DNA of 64,000 bases, from positions 310,001 to 374,000 of the forward strand of contig NZ_VTFG01000001.1 in NCBI RefSeq assembly GCF_008692035.1. Direction: 5' to 3'. This DNA is from Pseudomonas marginalis. GTDB lineage: Bacteria; Pseudomonadota; Gammaproteobacteria; Pseudomonadales; Pseudomonadaceae. Below, piece by piece: positions 34,695 through 43,787 of this stretch (position 1 is its first letter; every line of letters starts with the position of its first letter). The position numbers and the translations under genes were made by a program. The notes under the pieces were generated by a model. That model ran no database searches. It was not told the DNA's origin and worked only from the letters and a program-made list of their open reading frames with translations.

Positions 34695-35780
34695 TTAAGC
34701 AATTTTCGCCTTGCGCCGCAACGCCTCTTCACGCACTGCGGGGATAATCCACCGCCCATAATCCACGGTGTCGTACAGCGGGTCATAACCGCGATTCAAG
34801 AACGTGGTAACGCCCAGGTCCACATAATCCAGCAGTGCCTGCGCCACCGTTTCCGGGGTACCCACCAGCGCGGTGGTATCGCCATAAGCGCCCACTGCTG
34901 TCGCCGTCGGCATCCATAGCGCGCGATCATGACGATCACCCAACGCCGCCGCCGCTAACAGACGTTCGGAGCCGGTGCCCTTGAGCCGCTTCTGCCACGG
35001 ACTGCCCGCCGCAAACTGTGGATTGGCCTTGATCTGCTCCAGGATCTGCTCGGCGCGTTGCCAGGCTAATTCCTCTGTTGCCCCCAAAATCAGCCGCACC
35101 GACAAACTGACCCGTGGCGCTTCAACACCCGCTGTTAATGCTGCCGCCTTCAGCTTGGCAATTTGCTCAGCCACGCCGCTTAATGGCTCGCCCCACAGCG
35201 AATACAGGTCCGCATGCTTCACCGCGATCTGATAGGCAATGTCGGAAGAGCCGCCAAACGAGATTGGAATATGCGGCTGTTGCAACGGTTTGACCGGTGA
35301 AAACGCACCCTTGATGTTGAAGTACTCACCTTCGAAATCGAACGGCTCTTCGGCCGTCCAGGTGCGTCGCACAATCTCCAGATATTCATCGGTGCGCCTG
35401 TAGCGTTCGGTCTTGTCCAGCAGAAAGTCGCCTTCCTGTGGCTCGGCGGTAATGCCGGTAATCGCGTGCAAGCGAATGCGCCCGCCGCCAGTGGTATGGT
35501 CCAGCGTGGCAAACGAGCGGGCAGCGACGGTCGGCGCGGTGAGGCCGGGGCGATGGGCGATCATGAAGCCCAATCGCTCAGTGTGCGCCGCCGCATACGC
35601 GGCAATTTGCAGGCTGTCGGCACTGCCGGGGCCGCTGGCGATCAGCACACGGTCGAAGCCTGCATGCTCATGGGCGCGGGCATGGTGACGGATAAAGTCG
35701 AGGTCGAAATCCGGGCTGCGAACGCCACGGGTTTCGGACCACTGGCGAGGGAAAATCATGCCGACAAATTCGATAGACAT
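34695..35780 (-). CDS. FMNH2-dependent monooxygenase, SsuD/LLM family
   Basis: A 361-aa luciferase-like monooxygenase beginning MSIEFVGMIFPRQWSETRGV. Family blocks include ARAHEHAGFDRVLIASGPGS, GGRIRLHAITGITAEPQEGD and GTPETVAQALLDYVDLGVTT. It is the SsuD type, which cleaves C-S bonds of sulfonates, though related enzymes act on sulfones. It ends the long minus-strand operon that begins at 43578 and lies 19 bp after the TonB receptor gene. Expected location is the cytoplasm, and it depends on a separate flavin reductase. Confidence 0.86.
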   Translation of the reverse strand: MSIEFVGMIFPRQWSETRGVRSPDFDLDFIRHHARAHEHAGFDRVLIASGPGSADSLQIAAYAAAHTERLGFMIAHRPGLTAPTVAARSFATLDHTTGGGRIRLHAITGITAEPQEGDFLLDKTERYRRTDEYLEIVRRTWTAEEPFDFEGEYFNIKGAFSPVKPLQQPHIPISFGGSSDIAYQIAVKHADLYSLWGEPLSGVAEQIAKLKAAALTAGVEAPRVSLSVRLILGATEELAWQRAEQILEQIKANPQFAAGSPWQKRLKGTGSERLLAAAALGDRHDRALWMPTATAVGAYGDTTALVGTPETVAQALLDYVDLGVTTFLNRGYDPLYDTVDYGRWIIPAVREEALRRKAKIA

Positions 35781-35799
35781 AACGTGCTCCTGGTGCGGA

Positions 35800-38361
35800 T
35801 CAGAATTGATAGTCGACCTGGGCCAACAAGGTGCGGCCAGGCATGGGTTGCAAAAAAGTGTTGGTGGAACCGGCCAGTCCGCTGACGAAGTTCAGTTCAT
35901 TGGTCAGGTTGAGCACCCGTAACGTGGTGCTCCATTGCGGTTGGCGGTAGTACACGGCGAGATCGAGGTTGTATTCGTTCGGGATCTTTACGGTCTTGCT
36001 GAGGTTCAGGTACCAACTGCTGGTCCACCAGCCTGAAAGTTCGGCGCCAAAGCCTGAGTCGAAGCGGTAGTCGACATACCCGCTGGCGGTGTATTCAGGA
36101 ATCTGCACCGCGTCGAAACGCCCGGACGGCCGCTGGTTGAGGCTATTGTTATCGCCGAACACTGTGCCGTTGTCGGGAATGAACCCCGCTGAGGCAAATC
36201 CGGCCTGGGAGGTGAACTCGTTATAGGCGTTGAGCTTGGACAGGTTCAGACCGCTGCGAAGGTGGTCGTCCGGTTGATAGCGCACGGTGGCTTCCACACC
36301 CTTGATCATCAGCCGCGCGATGTTGTTATTGCTGTCAGGTGCCTGGTCGCGGGCTTGCTTGAACGCCGCCAGCGTCATGAACAGCTGGTTAGGCACTGCT
36401 TCGACCTTTACCCCGACTTCATGCAGCACGCTCAAGCTCTGGAACGCCAGCGGGTTGAGCTGGTTGGCGCCACTGCCGCTGCCCCAGCCAAGGCCGTTGG
36501 AAAAGAACCCGGTGTTGACCGCCAACGAGCGGTCGAAGGTGTAGTACAGCGTGGTGTTTTCAGTCGGTTTTACATACGGGCTGACCTGGAAAGCAAACAG
36601 CCGGTAATTGTCGCTGTCCTTGCGCCGGTTGCCACCGGCGAGTACGAACGGGTTGTCGATCTCGGCCTCGATCCAGCTGCGGCTGGCGCCAATATTCAAG
36701 CCGAAATACTCGCCGTACTTGAGGTTGTGCTGGCTGAACAGGGTTTTGGTGGTCCAGGTGCTTTCAGCGGTGTAGGGCGCCACCGATTCGGCGTACAGGC
36801 CGTGCCCAGCTTCATACATGGGCGGCAGGTTGAGCCAGCCGTAGTAGTTGGAGTATTGCGGCACGCCGGGTTGTCCGATCCAAGCGCCGTTGCCGCCGGC
36901 AGGGTTGCTGGCGTTGAGGCCGAGTAAGTCACCAGGGTTTTTGCCGGAAGGGTCTTGGGTCAGGTCATAGGCATTAATGGTCGAGCCAAAGCTGTTGTTC
37001 GCAGCAATCGACTGGTTGAATTCGCGGCGGTAGATCAGGCCGCTGTTGCTGTCATCGCGCAGGGTCCAGCCGCCCAGCTGGGTCTCGTTGCGCGAGCGGA
37101 ACTCGAAGCGGTTATCGAAAATGTTGTCCTTCGATTGCACCTGGAATGCGCCCACGGCATCGGTGATGTCCTTGGAGCGTTCATAAAAAGTGCTGTTGGC
37201 TACGGTGATAGTCGGCGACAGGTCGGCCTCGATACGCAGTTGCGTGGTAAAGCGCCGCGAGCTGCTTTCGTCCTCTTTGCGCTGCCCGGTCTGTGATGAC
37301 AGCGACTGCTCGCCATTGCCCGCCAGCGTCGGGTCATACACCCAGCCACGCAGGCTGCCGGGGTTGGCCTGGGTATTCGGTGGGGCGGTCTGGAAGCTGC
37401 CGTCGACCACACTGTATTGGCCCTGGGCGTTGCGTTGGCGTTTTACCCAACCGAGTGTTGGCGCATCGGCGGCGCCCGAAGCCAGCACCGGCGACCACAG
37501 GGTACTGCCGTTCTGGATAATCGGCGTGGCGCGCCCGGCGTAGTATTTGCCGTTGTCCACCAGGTCCTGGGTAGCGCGGTTCCAGCCGTGGGTGATGTTG
37601 TAGTCGTAGTAATTGTCGTAGCTGGCGTTCCAGTCGACGCGCACGTTGTCGTTGCGCCAGGCCAACGCGCCATAGAAGGCGTCAAAATTGTTCTCGACAT
37701 TGTCATAGAAGTCCTCCTGGCGCTGCTTGGTGATGCTCATGCGGTAGGCCAGGTTGTCACTCAGAGGCCCGGTGTTGTCGATGCTGAATTTGTTGGAACT
37801 GCGTGAGGTGCCGTCTGGAACCCACGAACCCAGCTCGCCGCTGAGTTTGGTCTTGAACGCGTTGAAGTCGGGTTTCTTGCTCAGGTAGTTGACGTAGCCG
37901 CCGCTGCCGGATACCGAGCCGTAGGTCACCGAGGACGGGCCGGCAACGATGTCCGCACCTTCATAGGCGTTGAAGTTGGCGGGGTGGCGCACGGCGTAAC
38001 CACGCTGGCCGTCCTGGAAAATCTCCGAACCCTGGCCACGAAACTGCGGTGCGATACCCGCGTTTTGCCCGCCGCCCCGAGTGATGCCGGGCGCATATTT
38101 GACCAGGTCGTCGGCGCTATGGATCGCGCCGCTCGCCAATTGCTCGGCGTTGATTTGCACCACGGAGCGCGGCGTGTCCAGCACTTTGGTTTCCGTGCCA
38201 CCGTACACTGAGGTCGGCGGGCGGGTGGGCAGTGCGTCGTCATCCGACTCGCTGGCACTTGCCTGCACGGTCACGGTTTGCAGTTGGGTATCGGTGGCAA
38301 AAGCCTGCAGCGGCAGGGTGACTGCCAGCAGCAGGGGAAAACGCAAGGCGATAGCGTGCAT
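35800..38361 (-). CDS. TonB-dependent receptor (FhuA/FpvA-like plug type)
   Basis: An 853-aa outer-membrane receptor with signal peptide MHAIALRFPLLLAVTLPLQA ending FATDT, TonB box (QTVTVQAS), plug (DTPRSVVQINAEQLASGAIH; GADIVAGPSSVTYGSVSGSG) and barrel ending LLAQVDYQF. The plug style resembles siderophore receptors, but it sits in a sulfur operon between two sulfur-related gene sets, so an organosulfur or sulfate-ester ligand is more likely. No extra N-terminal signalling domain is present. It lies 119 bp after the binding protein at 38481, with a REP in the gap. Confidence 0.85.
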   Translation of the reverse strand: MHAIALRFPLLLAVTLPLQAFATDTQLQTVTVQASASESDDDALPTRPPTSVYGGTETKVLDTPRSVVQINAEQLASGAIHSADDLVKYAPGITRGGGQNAGIAPQFRGQGSEIFQDGQRGYAVRHPANFNAYEGADIVAGPSSVTYGSVSGSGGYVNYLSKKPDFNAFKTKLSGELGSWVPDGTSRSSNKFSIDNTGPLSDNLAYRMSITKQRQEDFYDNVENNFDAFYGALAWRNDNVRVDWNASYDNYYDYNITHGWNRATQDLVDNGKYYAGRATPIIQNGSTLWSPVLASGAADAPTLGWVKRQRNAQGQYSVVDGSFQTAPPNTQANPGSLRGWVYDPTLAGNGEQSLSSQTGQRKEDESSSRRFTTQLRIEADLSPTITVANSTFYERSKDITDAVGAFQVQSKDNIFDNRFEFRSRNETQLGGWTLRDDSNSGLIYRREFNQSIAANNSFGSTINAYDLTQDPSGKNPGDLLGLNASNPAGGNGAWIGQPGVPQYSNYYGWLNLPPMYEAGHGLYAESVAPYTAESTWTTKTLFSQHNLKYGEYFGLNIGASRSWIEAEIDNPFVLAGGNRRKDSDNYRLFAFQVSPYVKPTENTTLYYTFDRSLAVNTGFFSNGLGWGSGSGANQLNPLAFQSLSVLHEVGVKVEAVPNQLFMTLAAFKQARDQAPDSNNNIARLMIKGVEATVRYQPDDHLRSGLNLSKLNAYNEFTSQAGFASAGFIPDNGTVFGDNNSLNQRPSGRFDAVQIPEYTASGYVDYRFDSGFGAELSGWWTSSWYLNLSKTVKIPNEYNLDLAVYYRQPQWSTTLRVLNLTNELNFVSGLAGSTNTFLQPMPGRTLLAQVDYQF

Positions 38362-38405
38362 GGCAGAAATGACTCCTGTCGAAAATGGGTATCAATGTGA
38401 TGCCT

Positions 38406-38467
38406 CGTAGGCGCCCGGTTGATCGGCAAGGCTTGGGGGCCTTATCGCCGGCAAGTCGGGCTCCTGC
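38406..38467. repeat. REP-type inverted repeat
   Basis: TAGGCGCCCGGTTGATCGGC and the inverse GCCGGCAAGTCGGGCTCC form an imperfect REP doublet between the binding-protein and TonB-receptor genes. Confidence 0.55.
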
Positions 38468-38480
38468 GGGGAATGAGGTG

Positions 38481-40037
38481 TCAGGCCGTGTCTTTGAGCC
38501 AGAGCTTCTCGAAGCGCCAGGTGCTGAACAGCGACTGTTCTGCCTGGGCCCCACCGACGCGCGTGGAAAAGCTGTCCAGCAGGTCGGCATACCCCCAGAT
38601 CAACATGCCGCCGCGTTCGTACTGGATCTGCTGCACCTGATGCACCAGAACCTTGCGTTTTTCCAGGTCGGGCTGGGCCATGGCGGCGAGGAACAGTTCG
38701 CTGAATTGCGCGTCGTTGAAGTGGGTCTTGTTGGATACTGCAAAGGGAGCGTCGGTGTGGATTGCACTGGCGAGGAACGGTGCACCGATGCTGCCCCCGG
38801 TGCTCAGGGTCCAATCGTTTTTCAGTGGGCCCTGGAAAGTGGCGAGGTCTACTTGCTTGACCTTAAGGGTGACGCCGATGCGCTTGGCCTGCTCAGCCAG
38901 CACTAATGCTGAACTCAGGCCTGGACCCGGGGTGGTGATCAGTTCCACCTCGAGGTTTTCCTGGCCGGCGTCCTTGAGCAGTTGTGCGGCGCGCTGAGGG
39001 GCATACGGTCGCGGGCCAAGGCTGTGGTTGAAGGTGGGGTCGCTGGGCGCATACAAATCATTGGCCACTCGGCCCTGGCCATTTAGCGCGCGACGGACCA
39101 GTTCTTCGCGGTCGGCCAGCAAGCGAAATGCCTCGCGCACCCGCGGGTCGTTGAAGGGCGGCTTGTCCAGATTCATATCGAAGGACAGCCAGTTGCCGGT
39201 CACCGATTTGATGACCTTCAACCGTGGGTCCTTCTCCAGGATCGGCAGCTGTTCGGTGGGCATCGAGTTGGCCATGTCGATCTGCCCGGCGCGCAGTGCG
39301 GCGAGGCGTGAGACCTGATCCTTGAAATCGATGATTTCCAGCTCGTCGGCGTACGGCTTACCTTCCTTGTAGTAATTCTCGAAACGCGTGAACAGGGAGC
39401 GCTGGCCGGGGGTGAAGCTTTTCAGTTTGTAGGGGCCGGCGCCCACCGGATTGGTGACCGGGTGGTAATCCACCGGCACGATACCGCCGAAGTTGACCCA
39501 GGTTTCGGCCAGCGGCATATAGCTGCGGCCGTCGCGAAAGTTCAGGCGCACGGTGCGGTTGTCGAGTTTGACCAGGTTGTCGCGGTCTACCCAGTGCAAC
39601 AGTGCCGCATACGGCGAGGCCAGTTGCGGATCGGTGAGACGGCGGATCGAGAACATCAGGTCGTCGGCGTCAATGGTCTTACCGTTGTGGAACTCCAGGC
39701 CCGGATGCAAGCGCAGGGTCCAGGTGCTGGCATCCGCGTTGGGCTCGGCGAACTCGGCGAGTGCCAAGCGCGGCTGCATTTGCTCATCCCACTCCCACAA
39801 CTTGCTATACAGCGCAAAGCCACGAACGATGCCGCTGCCCACCGGTTTATGCGCGTCCAGATTGCCGCTCTGGTTGCCATCGAGAATCCCCAGGCGCAGG
39901 CGGCCGCCGTAGCGTGGCTGGTCGCTGCCGGTGGCGGCAGCCGGTGCGTTATTCGGGCCGCAACCCGCCAGCAGCAGTGCGCCGCCGGCGGTCGCGCTGT
40001 AGCCGAGAAAGTCTCGACGGCTCAGCAGTAAGGTCAT
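38481..40037 (-). CDS. ABC transporter substrate-binding lipoprotein (family 5), Tat-exported, orphan
   Basis: A 518-aa paralogue of the binding protein at 29392, with exactly the same length and shared blocks (SGNLDAHKPVG, GIVPVDYHPVTNPVGAGPYK). It has the same signal design: twin arginine (SRRDFLGYSATAGG) and lipobox (LLLAGCGPN). No permease or ATPase gene is adjacent, so it probably feeds the importer encoded at 30941-34598, which would extend that transporter's range. It lies 4 bp after the LLM gene at 40042, within the 43578 operon. Confidence 0.86.
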   Translation of the reverse strand: MTLLLSRRDFLGYSATAGGALLLAGCGPNNAPAAATGSDQPRYGGRLRLGILDGNQSGNLDAHKPVGSGIVRGFALYSKLWEWDEQMQPRLALAEFAEPNADASTWTLRLHPGLEFHNGKTIDADDLMFSIRRLTDPQLASPYAALLHWVDRDNLVKLDNRTVRLNFRDGRSYMPLAETWVNFGGIVPVDYHPVTNPVGAGPYKLKSFTPGQRSLFTRFENYYKEGKPYADELEIIDFKDQVSRLAALRAGQIDMANSMPTEQLPILEKDPRLKVIKSVTGNWLSFDMNLDKPPFNDPRVREAFRLLADREELVRRALNGQGRVANDLYAPSDPTFNHSLGPRPYAPQRAAQLLKDAGQENLEVELITTPGPGLSSALVLAEQAKRIGVTLKVKQVDLATFQGPLKNDWTLSTGGSIGAPFLASAIHTDAPFAVSNKTHFNDAQFSELFLAAMAQPDLEKRKVLVHQVQQIQYERGGMLIWGYADLLDSFSTRVGGAQAEQSLFSTWRFEKLWLKDTA

Positions 40038-40041
40038 GGTT

Positions 40042-41247
40042 TCAGGCTCCGCCGTTGGCCGAGTGCAGTTCGTGCACCGGCTCCAGCGGGCGGCTCAACA
40101 CTGAACGTTCGCTGCGAAAGTGCGGCAGGATATGCTCGCCGAGTCGGTAGGCTTCTTCCAGGTGCGGATAGCCGGCGAGGAAGAACAGGTCGATGCCGAG
40201 GTTGTTGTATTCGCGAATTCGCGCCACCACGTTTTCATAACTGCCAACCAGCGCGCAGCCCGGTGGGATGCCGATATAGCCGAAGCCAGCCCACACGTTC
40301 GGGTGGATAAAAAAGTCTTCGAAACCCTGCGCCTCGTTTTTCTCGGCAAAACCATGCTCGTAGCTCAGTTTGCGTGCGGTGCGCAGCCCGGCGTGGGCGG
40401 CCACGGCCTTGACCGCGCCACGGGCGATGCCTTCGTCGAAGAAACGCTTGGCTTCAGTGCGTGCCAGTTCTTCGGTTTCGCGGGTGATCACATCAATCGA
40501 CAGGCCAAAGCGAATATCGGTGCGCCCCCATTTCAACGCACGTTGGCGCAGGTCGGCGATCAGTGCGGTGATTTCATCCGGGTGCTCGGCACGCATCAAG
40601 TAGAAATCCGCGTGCTTGGCGGCGAACTCCCGTGCAGCGATGGATGAGCCAGCCGTGCAGATAAGTGGCAACTGCGCCTTTTTCAGCGGCGCGTGCAAGC
40701 CCCCACCGTCGGCCTTGTAGAACTTGCCATCGTAGTGAAATGACTCGTTGTGCCAATAGCCCTTGACCACGTCCATGAATTCGGTGGCGCGCTCGTAGCG
40801 TGCATCGTGGTCGCTGTAGTCGCCGACCTGGCGCTGGATCGCGTCCGAGCCACCGTTGATGATGTTCCATACCAGGCGGTTGCCGGTGGCGCGTTGGTAG
40901 GTCGCCGCCTGCTGCACGGCCACCCATGGGGTGTAGTGGTAGGGCTGGAACGCGGTGACGAATTGCAGGGTGCGAGTTTCGCGGGCCAGCAGCGAGCACA
41001 CCGTCCATGGCTCTTCGCCGCTGGGCGCGTTGACCATCAACACACCGCCGAACTTATTGATCTCGGCGGCCTTGGCGATCTGGCCCAGGTAGTCGATGTA
41101 AGTGAAGTGGTCGCCCACGCTGAACCCGGACACAGCCCCGGTGCTGTCGGGACCGCCCCGATGCCAGTCGCCACGGTTACGCGGGTCGCCCGGCAGGAAC
41201 TGGGTTTCGCCGTGCAGCGGCAGGCGAGTAAAAAATTCGATGCTCAT
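40042..41247 (-). CDS. FMNH2-dependent monooxygenase, SsuD/LLM family
   Basis: A 401-aa luciferase-like protein with EFFTRLPLHGETQFLPGDPR, TYIDYLGQIAKAAEINKFGG, RLVWNIINGGSDAIQRQVGD and GSYENVVARIREYNNLGIDL. It is close in design to the enzyme at 19785 (shared DHFTYIDY/DDFTYIDY block), suggesting paralogy with different substrate ranges. I start at the ATG at 41247 (MSIEFFTRL) because the N-terminal extension in the open frame has no family counterpart. It is the third gene of the minus-strand operon from 43578, after the SsuA-like protein and the lipase-like hydrolase. Confidence 0.86.
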   Translation of the reverse strand: MSIEFFTRLPLHGETQFLPGDPRNRGDWHRGGPDSTGAVSGFSVGDHFTYIDYLGQIAKAAEINKFGGVLMVNAPSGEEPWTVCSLLARETRTLQFVTAFQPYHYTPWVAVQQAATYQRATGNRLVWNIINGGSDAIQRQVGDYSDHDARYERATEFMDVVKGYWHNESFHYDGKFYKADGGGLHAPLKKAQLPLICTAGSSIAAREFAAKHADFYLMRAEHPDEITALIADLRQRALKWGRTDIRFGLSIDVITRETEELARTEAKRFFDEGIARGAVKAVAAHAGLRTARKLSYEHGFAEKNEAQGFEDFFIHPNVWAGFGYIGIPPGCALVGSYENVVARIREYNNLGIDLFFLAGYPHLEEAYRLGEHILPHFRSERSVLSRPLEPVHELHSANGGA

Positions 41248-41260
41248 GCAAGCCTCCTGC

Positions 41261-42487
41261 TTACTGCGCGGTTGGGGCGCAGACTGGGGTGATCGGCTGG
41301 TCATTGATGACTTTGTGGGCGAATGGGATCGAGTCCTTGAGCGAGGCATTGACCGTCGCGCTGTGGCCCAGGCCTTTGTACAGGTGGCCTTCGACTACGG
41401 AACCGGCGTTGCAGGCGTCCTGCATCAGCTTGACCTGGGTCGCGGCGGCTGGGGTGACGTCTTCGGCACCGGTACCGATGAACACCGGTTTGGACGTTTT
41501 CAGGGTGGGGTAGGCGACTTGCGCGAGCCACGGCGCGAGCTGTTTGCCTTTGTAATCTTTCTTGGTGTTGGCAATGCTCAGGCCCAGGCCCTCCACGTCG
41601 CCTTCTAGAGCGAACAGACAGCTAGTGCGAGCCTGTTCGAAGATCGGCAGCGCCTTGTCGGTGTAGAAGTCCGCCGGGTTGATGCTCGGGTCGTATTGCT
41701 GGGCGGCGAGCAAGGTGTAGAAGCCGTAGGCCAGGGTCGGGTCGACTTTATTGCGCACTTCCTCGCTGGGATTTTTCGCGTAGTCGAGGGTGTAGATCAC
41801 GCCGGTGCCGATGCTGCCCTTGACGCCAAGGTCCGGGGCGTAAGTGGCGGCATAGGCCGCTGCGGCAAACGCGCCGGCCCCGCCTTGGGACTGGCCGACG
41901 ATCAATACCTTGTCAGCCAACCCAGGTACGCCTGCAACTACGGCCTTGGCGGCGTCGAGGATGCCGTAGGCGGCCATGCGGCTGTTCAGCAACGGGTGGC
42001 CGCCGGGTACGCCGAGCCCTTGGTAGTCGGTGGCGACCACCGCAAACCCTTCTGCCAGCCAGCGGTTGAGGTACGCCACATCGCGGTAGGAGCGACCTTG
42101 CCAGGACGGTGCACACACATCTGCGACGCCGACTGTGCCATGGCCCCAGCTTGCGACCGGCCAACCGCCGGCCGGCGGTGTGCCCTTGGGCAGGAACAAC
42201 GCGCCGGAAACCACGACTGGGGTTTTATTATCGATACCATCGGTGGAGGTGTAGAGGATGCGTTGGGCGCTGGCGGCGTTTGCCAGGCTGATGGTCTTGT
42301 CCAGCGGTTCGCTGCGCAACAGCTTGCCCGGAATGGCCGGAATGGCTTTTTCCCAGGTGTAGAACGCCGAGACGCGGCCATCACCTTGCAGTGGGTCCGG
42401 TTTTGGGGCGTATACGTCAGCGGCGAATGCGCTCATGGACAAGGCCAGTACGCTGAGACCGAAGGCGAAAGAATGCGGCAGTTTCAT
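41261..42487 (-). CDS. Secreted alpha/beta hydrolase (secretory lipase, LIP family)
   Basis: A 408-aa hydrolase with signal peptide MKLPHSFAFGLSVLALSMSA (cut after FAAD). It has the nucleophile elbow VGQSQGG, a later acid region (GTGAEDVTP) and a His (GLGHSATVNAS), giving a Ser-Asp-His triad. The family includes Candida-type secretory lipases and bacterial homologues. I take ATG 42487, with TAGGGAA about 9 bases upstream, instead of the TTG at 42505. It lies between an SsuA-like binding protein and an SsuD-like monooxygenase, an unusual place for a lipase. It may release a sulfur-containing acid or alcohol from an ester in the periplasm or outside. Confidence 0.82.
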   Translation of the reverse strand: MKLPHSFAFGLSVLALSMSAFAADVYAPKPDPLQGDGRVSAFYTWEKAIPAIPGKLLRSEPLDKTISLANAASAQRILYTSTDGIDNKTPVVVSGALFLPKGTPPAGGWPVASWGHGTVGVADVCAPSWQGRSYRDVAYLNRWLAEGFAVVATDYQGLGVPGGHPLLNSRMAAYGILDAAKAVVAGVPGLADKVLIVGQSQGGAGAFAAAAYAATYAPDLGVKGSIGTGVIYTLDYAKNPSEEVRNKVDPTLAYGFYTLLAAQQYDPSINPADFYTDKALPIFEQARTSCLFALEGDVEGLGLSIANTKKDYKGKQLAPWLAQVAYPTLKTSKPVFIGTGAEDVTPAAATQVKLMQDACNAGSVVEGHLYKGLGHSATVNASLKDSIPFAHKVINDQPITPVCAPTAQ

Positions 42488-42501
42488 TATCAATTTCCCT
42501 A

Positions 42502-43578
42502 TCAAGGATTGGTGCTGACCTGGCCACGCAGGGCCGGCCAGTAGTCAGTGAGTTTCAGGTCGATCAAAGCCTGGTTGGTAAAGCCGGTAGCCAGTGACGG
42601 GCCGATGTCATAGGTGTCGCGAATCAGGTGGTTGGCCAGGGCGTAGGTGGTGAGGGCCTGATAGTGGGCCTTGAGTTGCGCATCGCTTTTCGGCGCCCAG
42701 CGCTCCTTCCAGGCCACCGGGTCGTTTTGGTCGTCGCGACGCAGCACGCTTTCAGCGGTACCGGCGCGAGAGGACAGCTGGTAATAGGCGTCCTGGTTTT
42801 GCGGTTGAGAAATCCACCACGCTGCCTTGACCCAGGCGGTCGCCAGCAATTGGGTGATGTCTGGATGCTGCTGCACGAAAGACTCGGTGCCCCATAGGTC
42901 GGAGATCAGGCGCCAGTCATTGTTGCCCTGTTTGGTCGACCAGATGATCTTGCCCACGCCCTTGTCTTCCAGGGCATAGGCCTCGCTGAGCAACACGGCT
43001 GCATCGACCTTGCCGGCAGACACCGCTGCCGCGCCGACCTGCGGGTTGAGGTTGGCGATCTTGAAGTCATCGAGCTTCAGGCCCTTGCTGGCGAGGAAGT
43101 TGCTGAATGCGAACTCCCAAGGCCGGCCACGGTGCAGGGCCAGGCGCTTGCCTTTGAGGTCTTCGATGGTCTTGGCGCTGGAGCCTTCGGGCACCACCAG
43201 GTAAATGTTGTTACCACTGCCGCCGGGCACGATCAGCTTGCCCGGCACACCGCCGGCACCGGCGATCACTGAGGGCAGGTCTCCGCGTACGGCGAAGTCC
43301 AGGCTGTTGTTGCTGAACCCTTCGTTGATCTGCGGGCCGGCGCCGGCGTGGGGTAGGGCGATCCATTCGAGTTTCACCCCGCGCTCGCGCAGTTGGGCCT
43401 CCAGCCAACCGTCTTCGATCACGCGGCCGGCAATCCCGCCAAATACTGGCTTGCCACCTTGGGTATAGGCGACGATAGCGATTTTTACCGAGGCCGGGGC
43501 AGCCGACTCGGCGAGCGCCGCGCTGCTTGCCAGTAGGCCGAACAGAGCGATGAGGCTTCTGTGCCAGAAATTTCTCAT
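42502..43578 (-). CDS. Sulfonate-type ABC substrate-binding protein (SsuA/TauA-like)
   Basis: A 358-aa periplasmic binding protein with signal peptide MRNFWHRSLIALFGLLASSA ending ALAES. It has the SsuA-type segments PQINEGFSNNSLDFAVRGDL, KTIEDLKGKRLALHRGRPWE and VSAGKVDAAVLLSEAYALED. In contrast to the three DszB-like proteins of similar fold, it has an export signal, so it is a true binding protein. It heads the longest sigma-54 operon here. No permease is adjacent. It could deliver ligand to the permease pair at 10730-12262, which lacks its own binding protein. Confidence 0.87.
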   Translation of the reverse strand: MRNFWHRSLIALFGLLASSAALAESAAPASVKIAIVAYTQGGKPVFGGIAGRVIEDGWLEAQLRERGVKLEWIALPHAGAGPQINEGFSNNSLDFAVRGDLPSVIAGAGGVPGKLIVPGGSGNNIYLVVPEGSSAKTIEDLKGKRLALHRGRPWEFAFSNFLASKGLKLDDFKIANLNPQVGAAAVSAGKVDAAVLLSEAYALEDKGVGKIIWSTKQGNNDWRLISDLWGTESFVQQHPDITQLLATAWVKAAWWISQPQNQDAYYQLSSRAGTAESVLRRDDQNDPVAWKERWAPKSDAQLKAHYQALTTYALANHLIRDTYDIGPSLATGFTNQALIDLKLTDYWPALRGQVSTNP

Positions 43579-43610
43579 GAGGTTTCTCCCTACCTGAATT
43601 CAAAACTCTT

Positions 43611-43640
43611 TGCAGGCACCGGCTTGCCGGCTCCTACAGG
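43611..43640. repeat. REP-type palindrome in operon leader
   Basis: A REP core (CACCGGCTTGCCGGCTCC) lies in the untranslated leader between the sigma-54 promoter at 43662 and the start at 43578. Confidence 0.6.
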
Positions 43641-43661
43641 GGGTCGTGTTGGGAGGGAGAG

Positions 43662-43678
43662 AGCAGATTGCATGCCAG
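43662..43678 (-). promoter_or_regulatory. Sigma-54 (-24/-12) promoter of the SsuA-lipase-LLM operon
   Basis: The minus-strand sequence CTGGCATGCAATCTGCT has GG-N10-GC spacing. It lies 84 bp upstream of the binding-protein start at 43578, with an enhancer-like palindrome about 110 bp further upstream. Confidence 0.8.
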
Positions 43679-43787
43679 CTGCCGGAAAAATCGCTCTAGG
43701 CCGCGTGCTGTATGGGCTGCAGTGTCTGAGGCAGCAACGGCCTGTCTGATCTGCTGCTGTTTGACGAACACGTGGGTGCTGGCCGGT

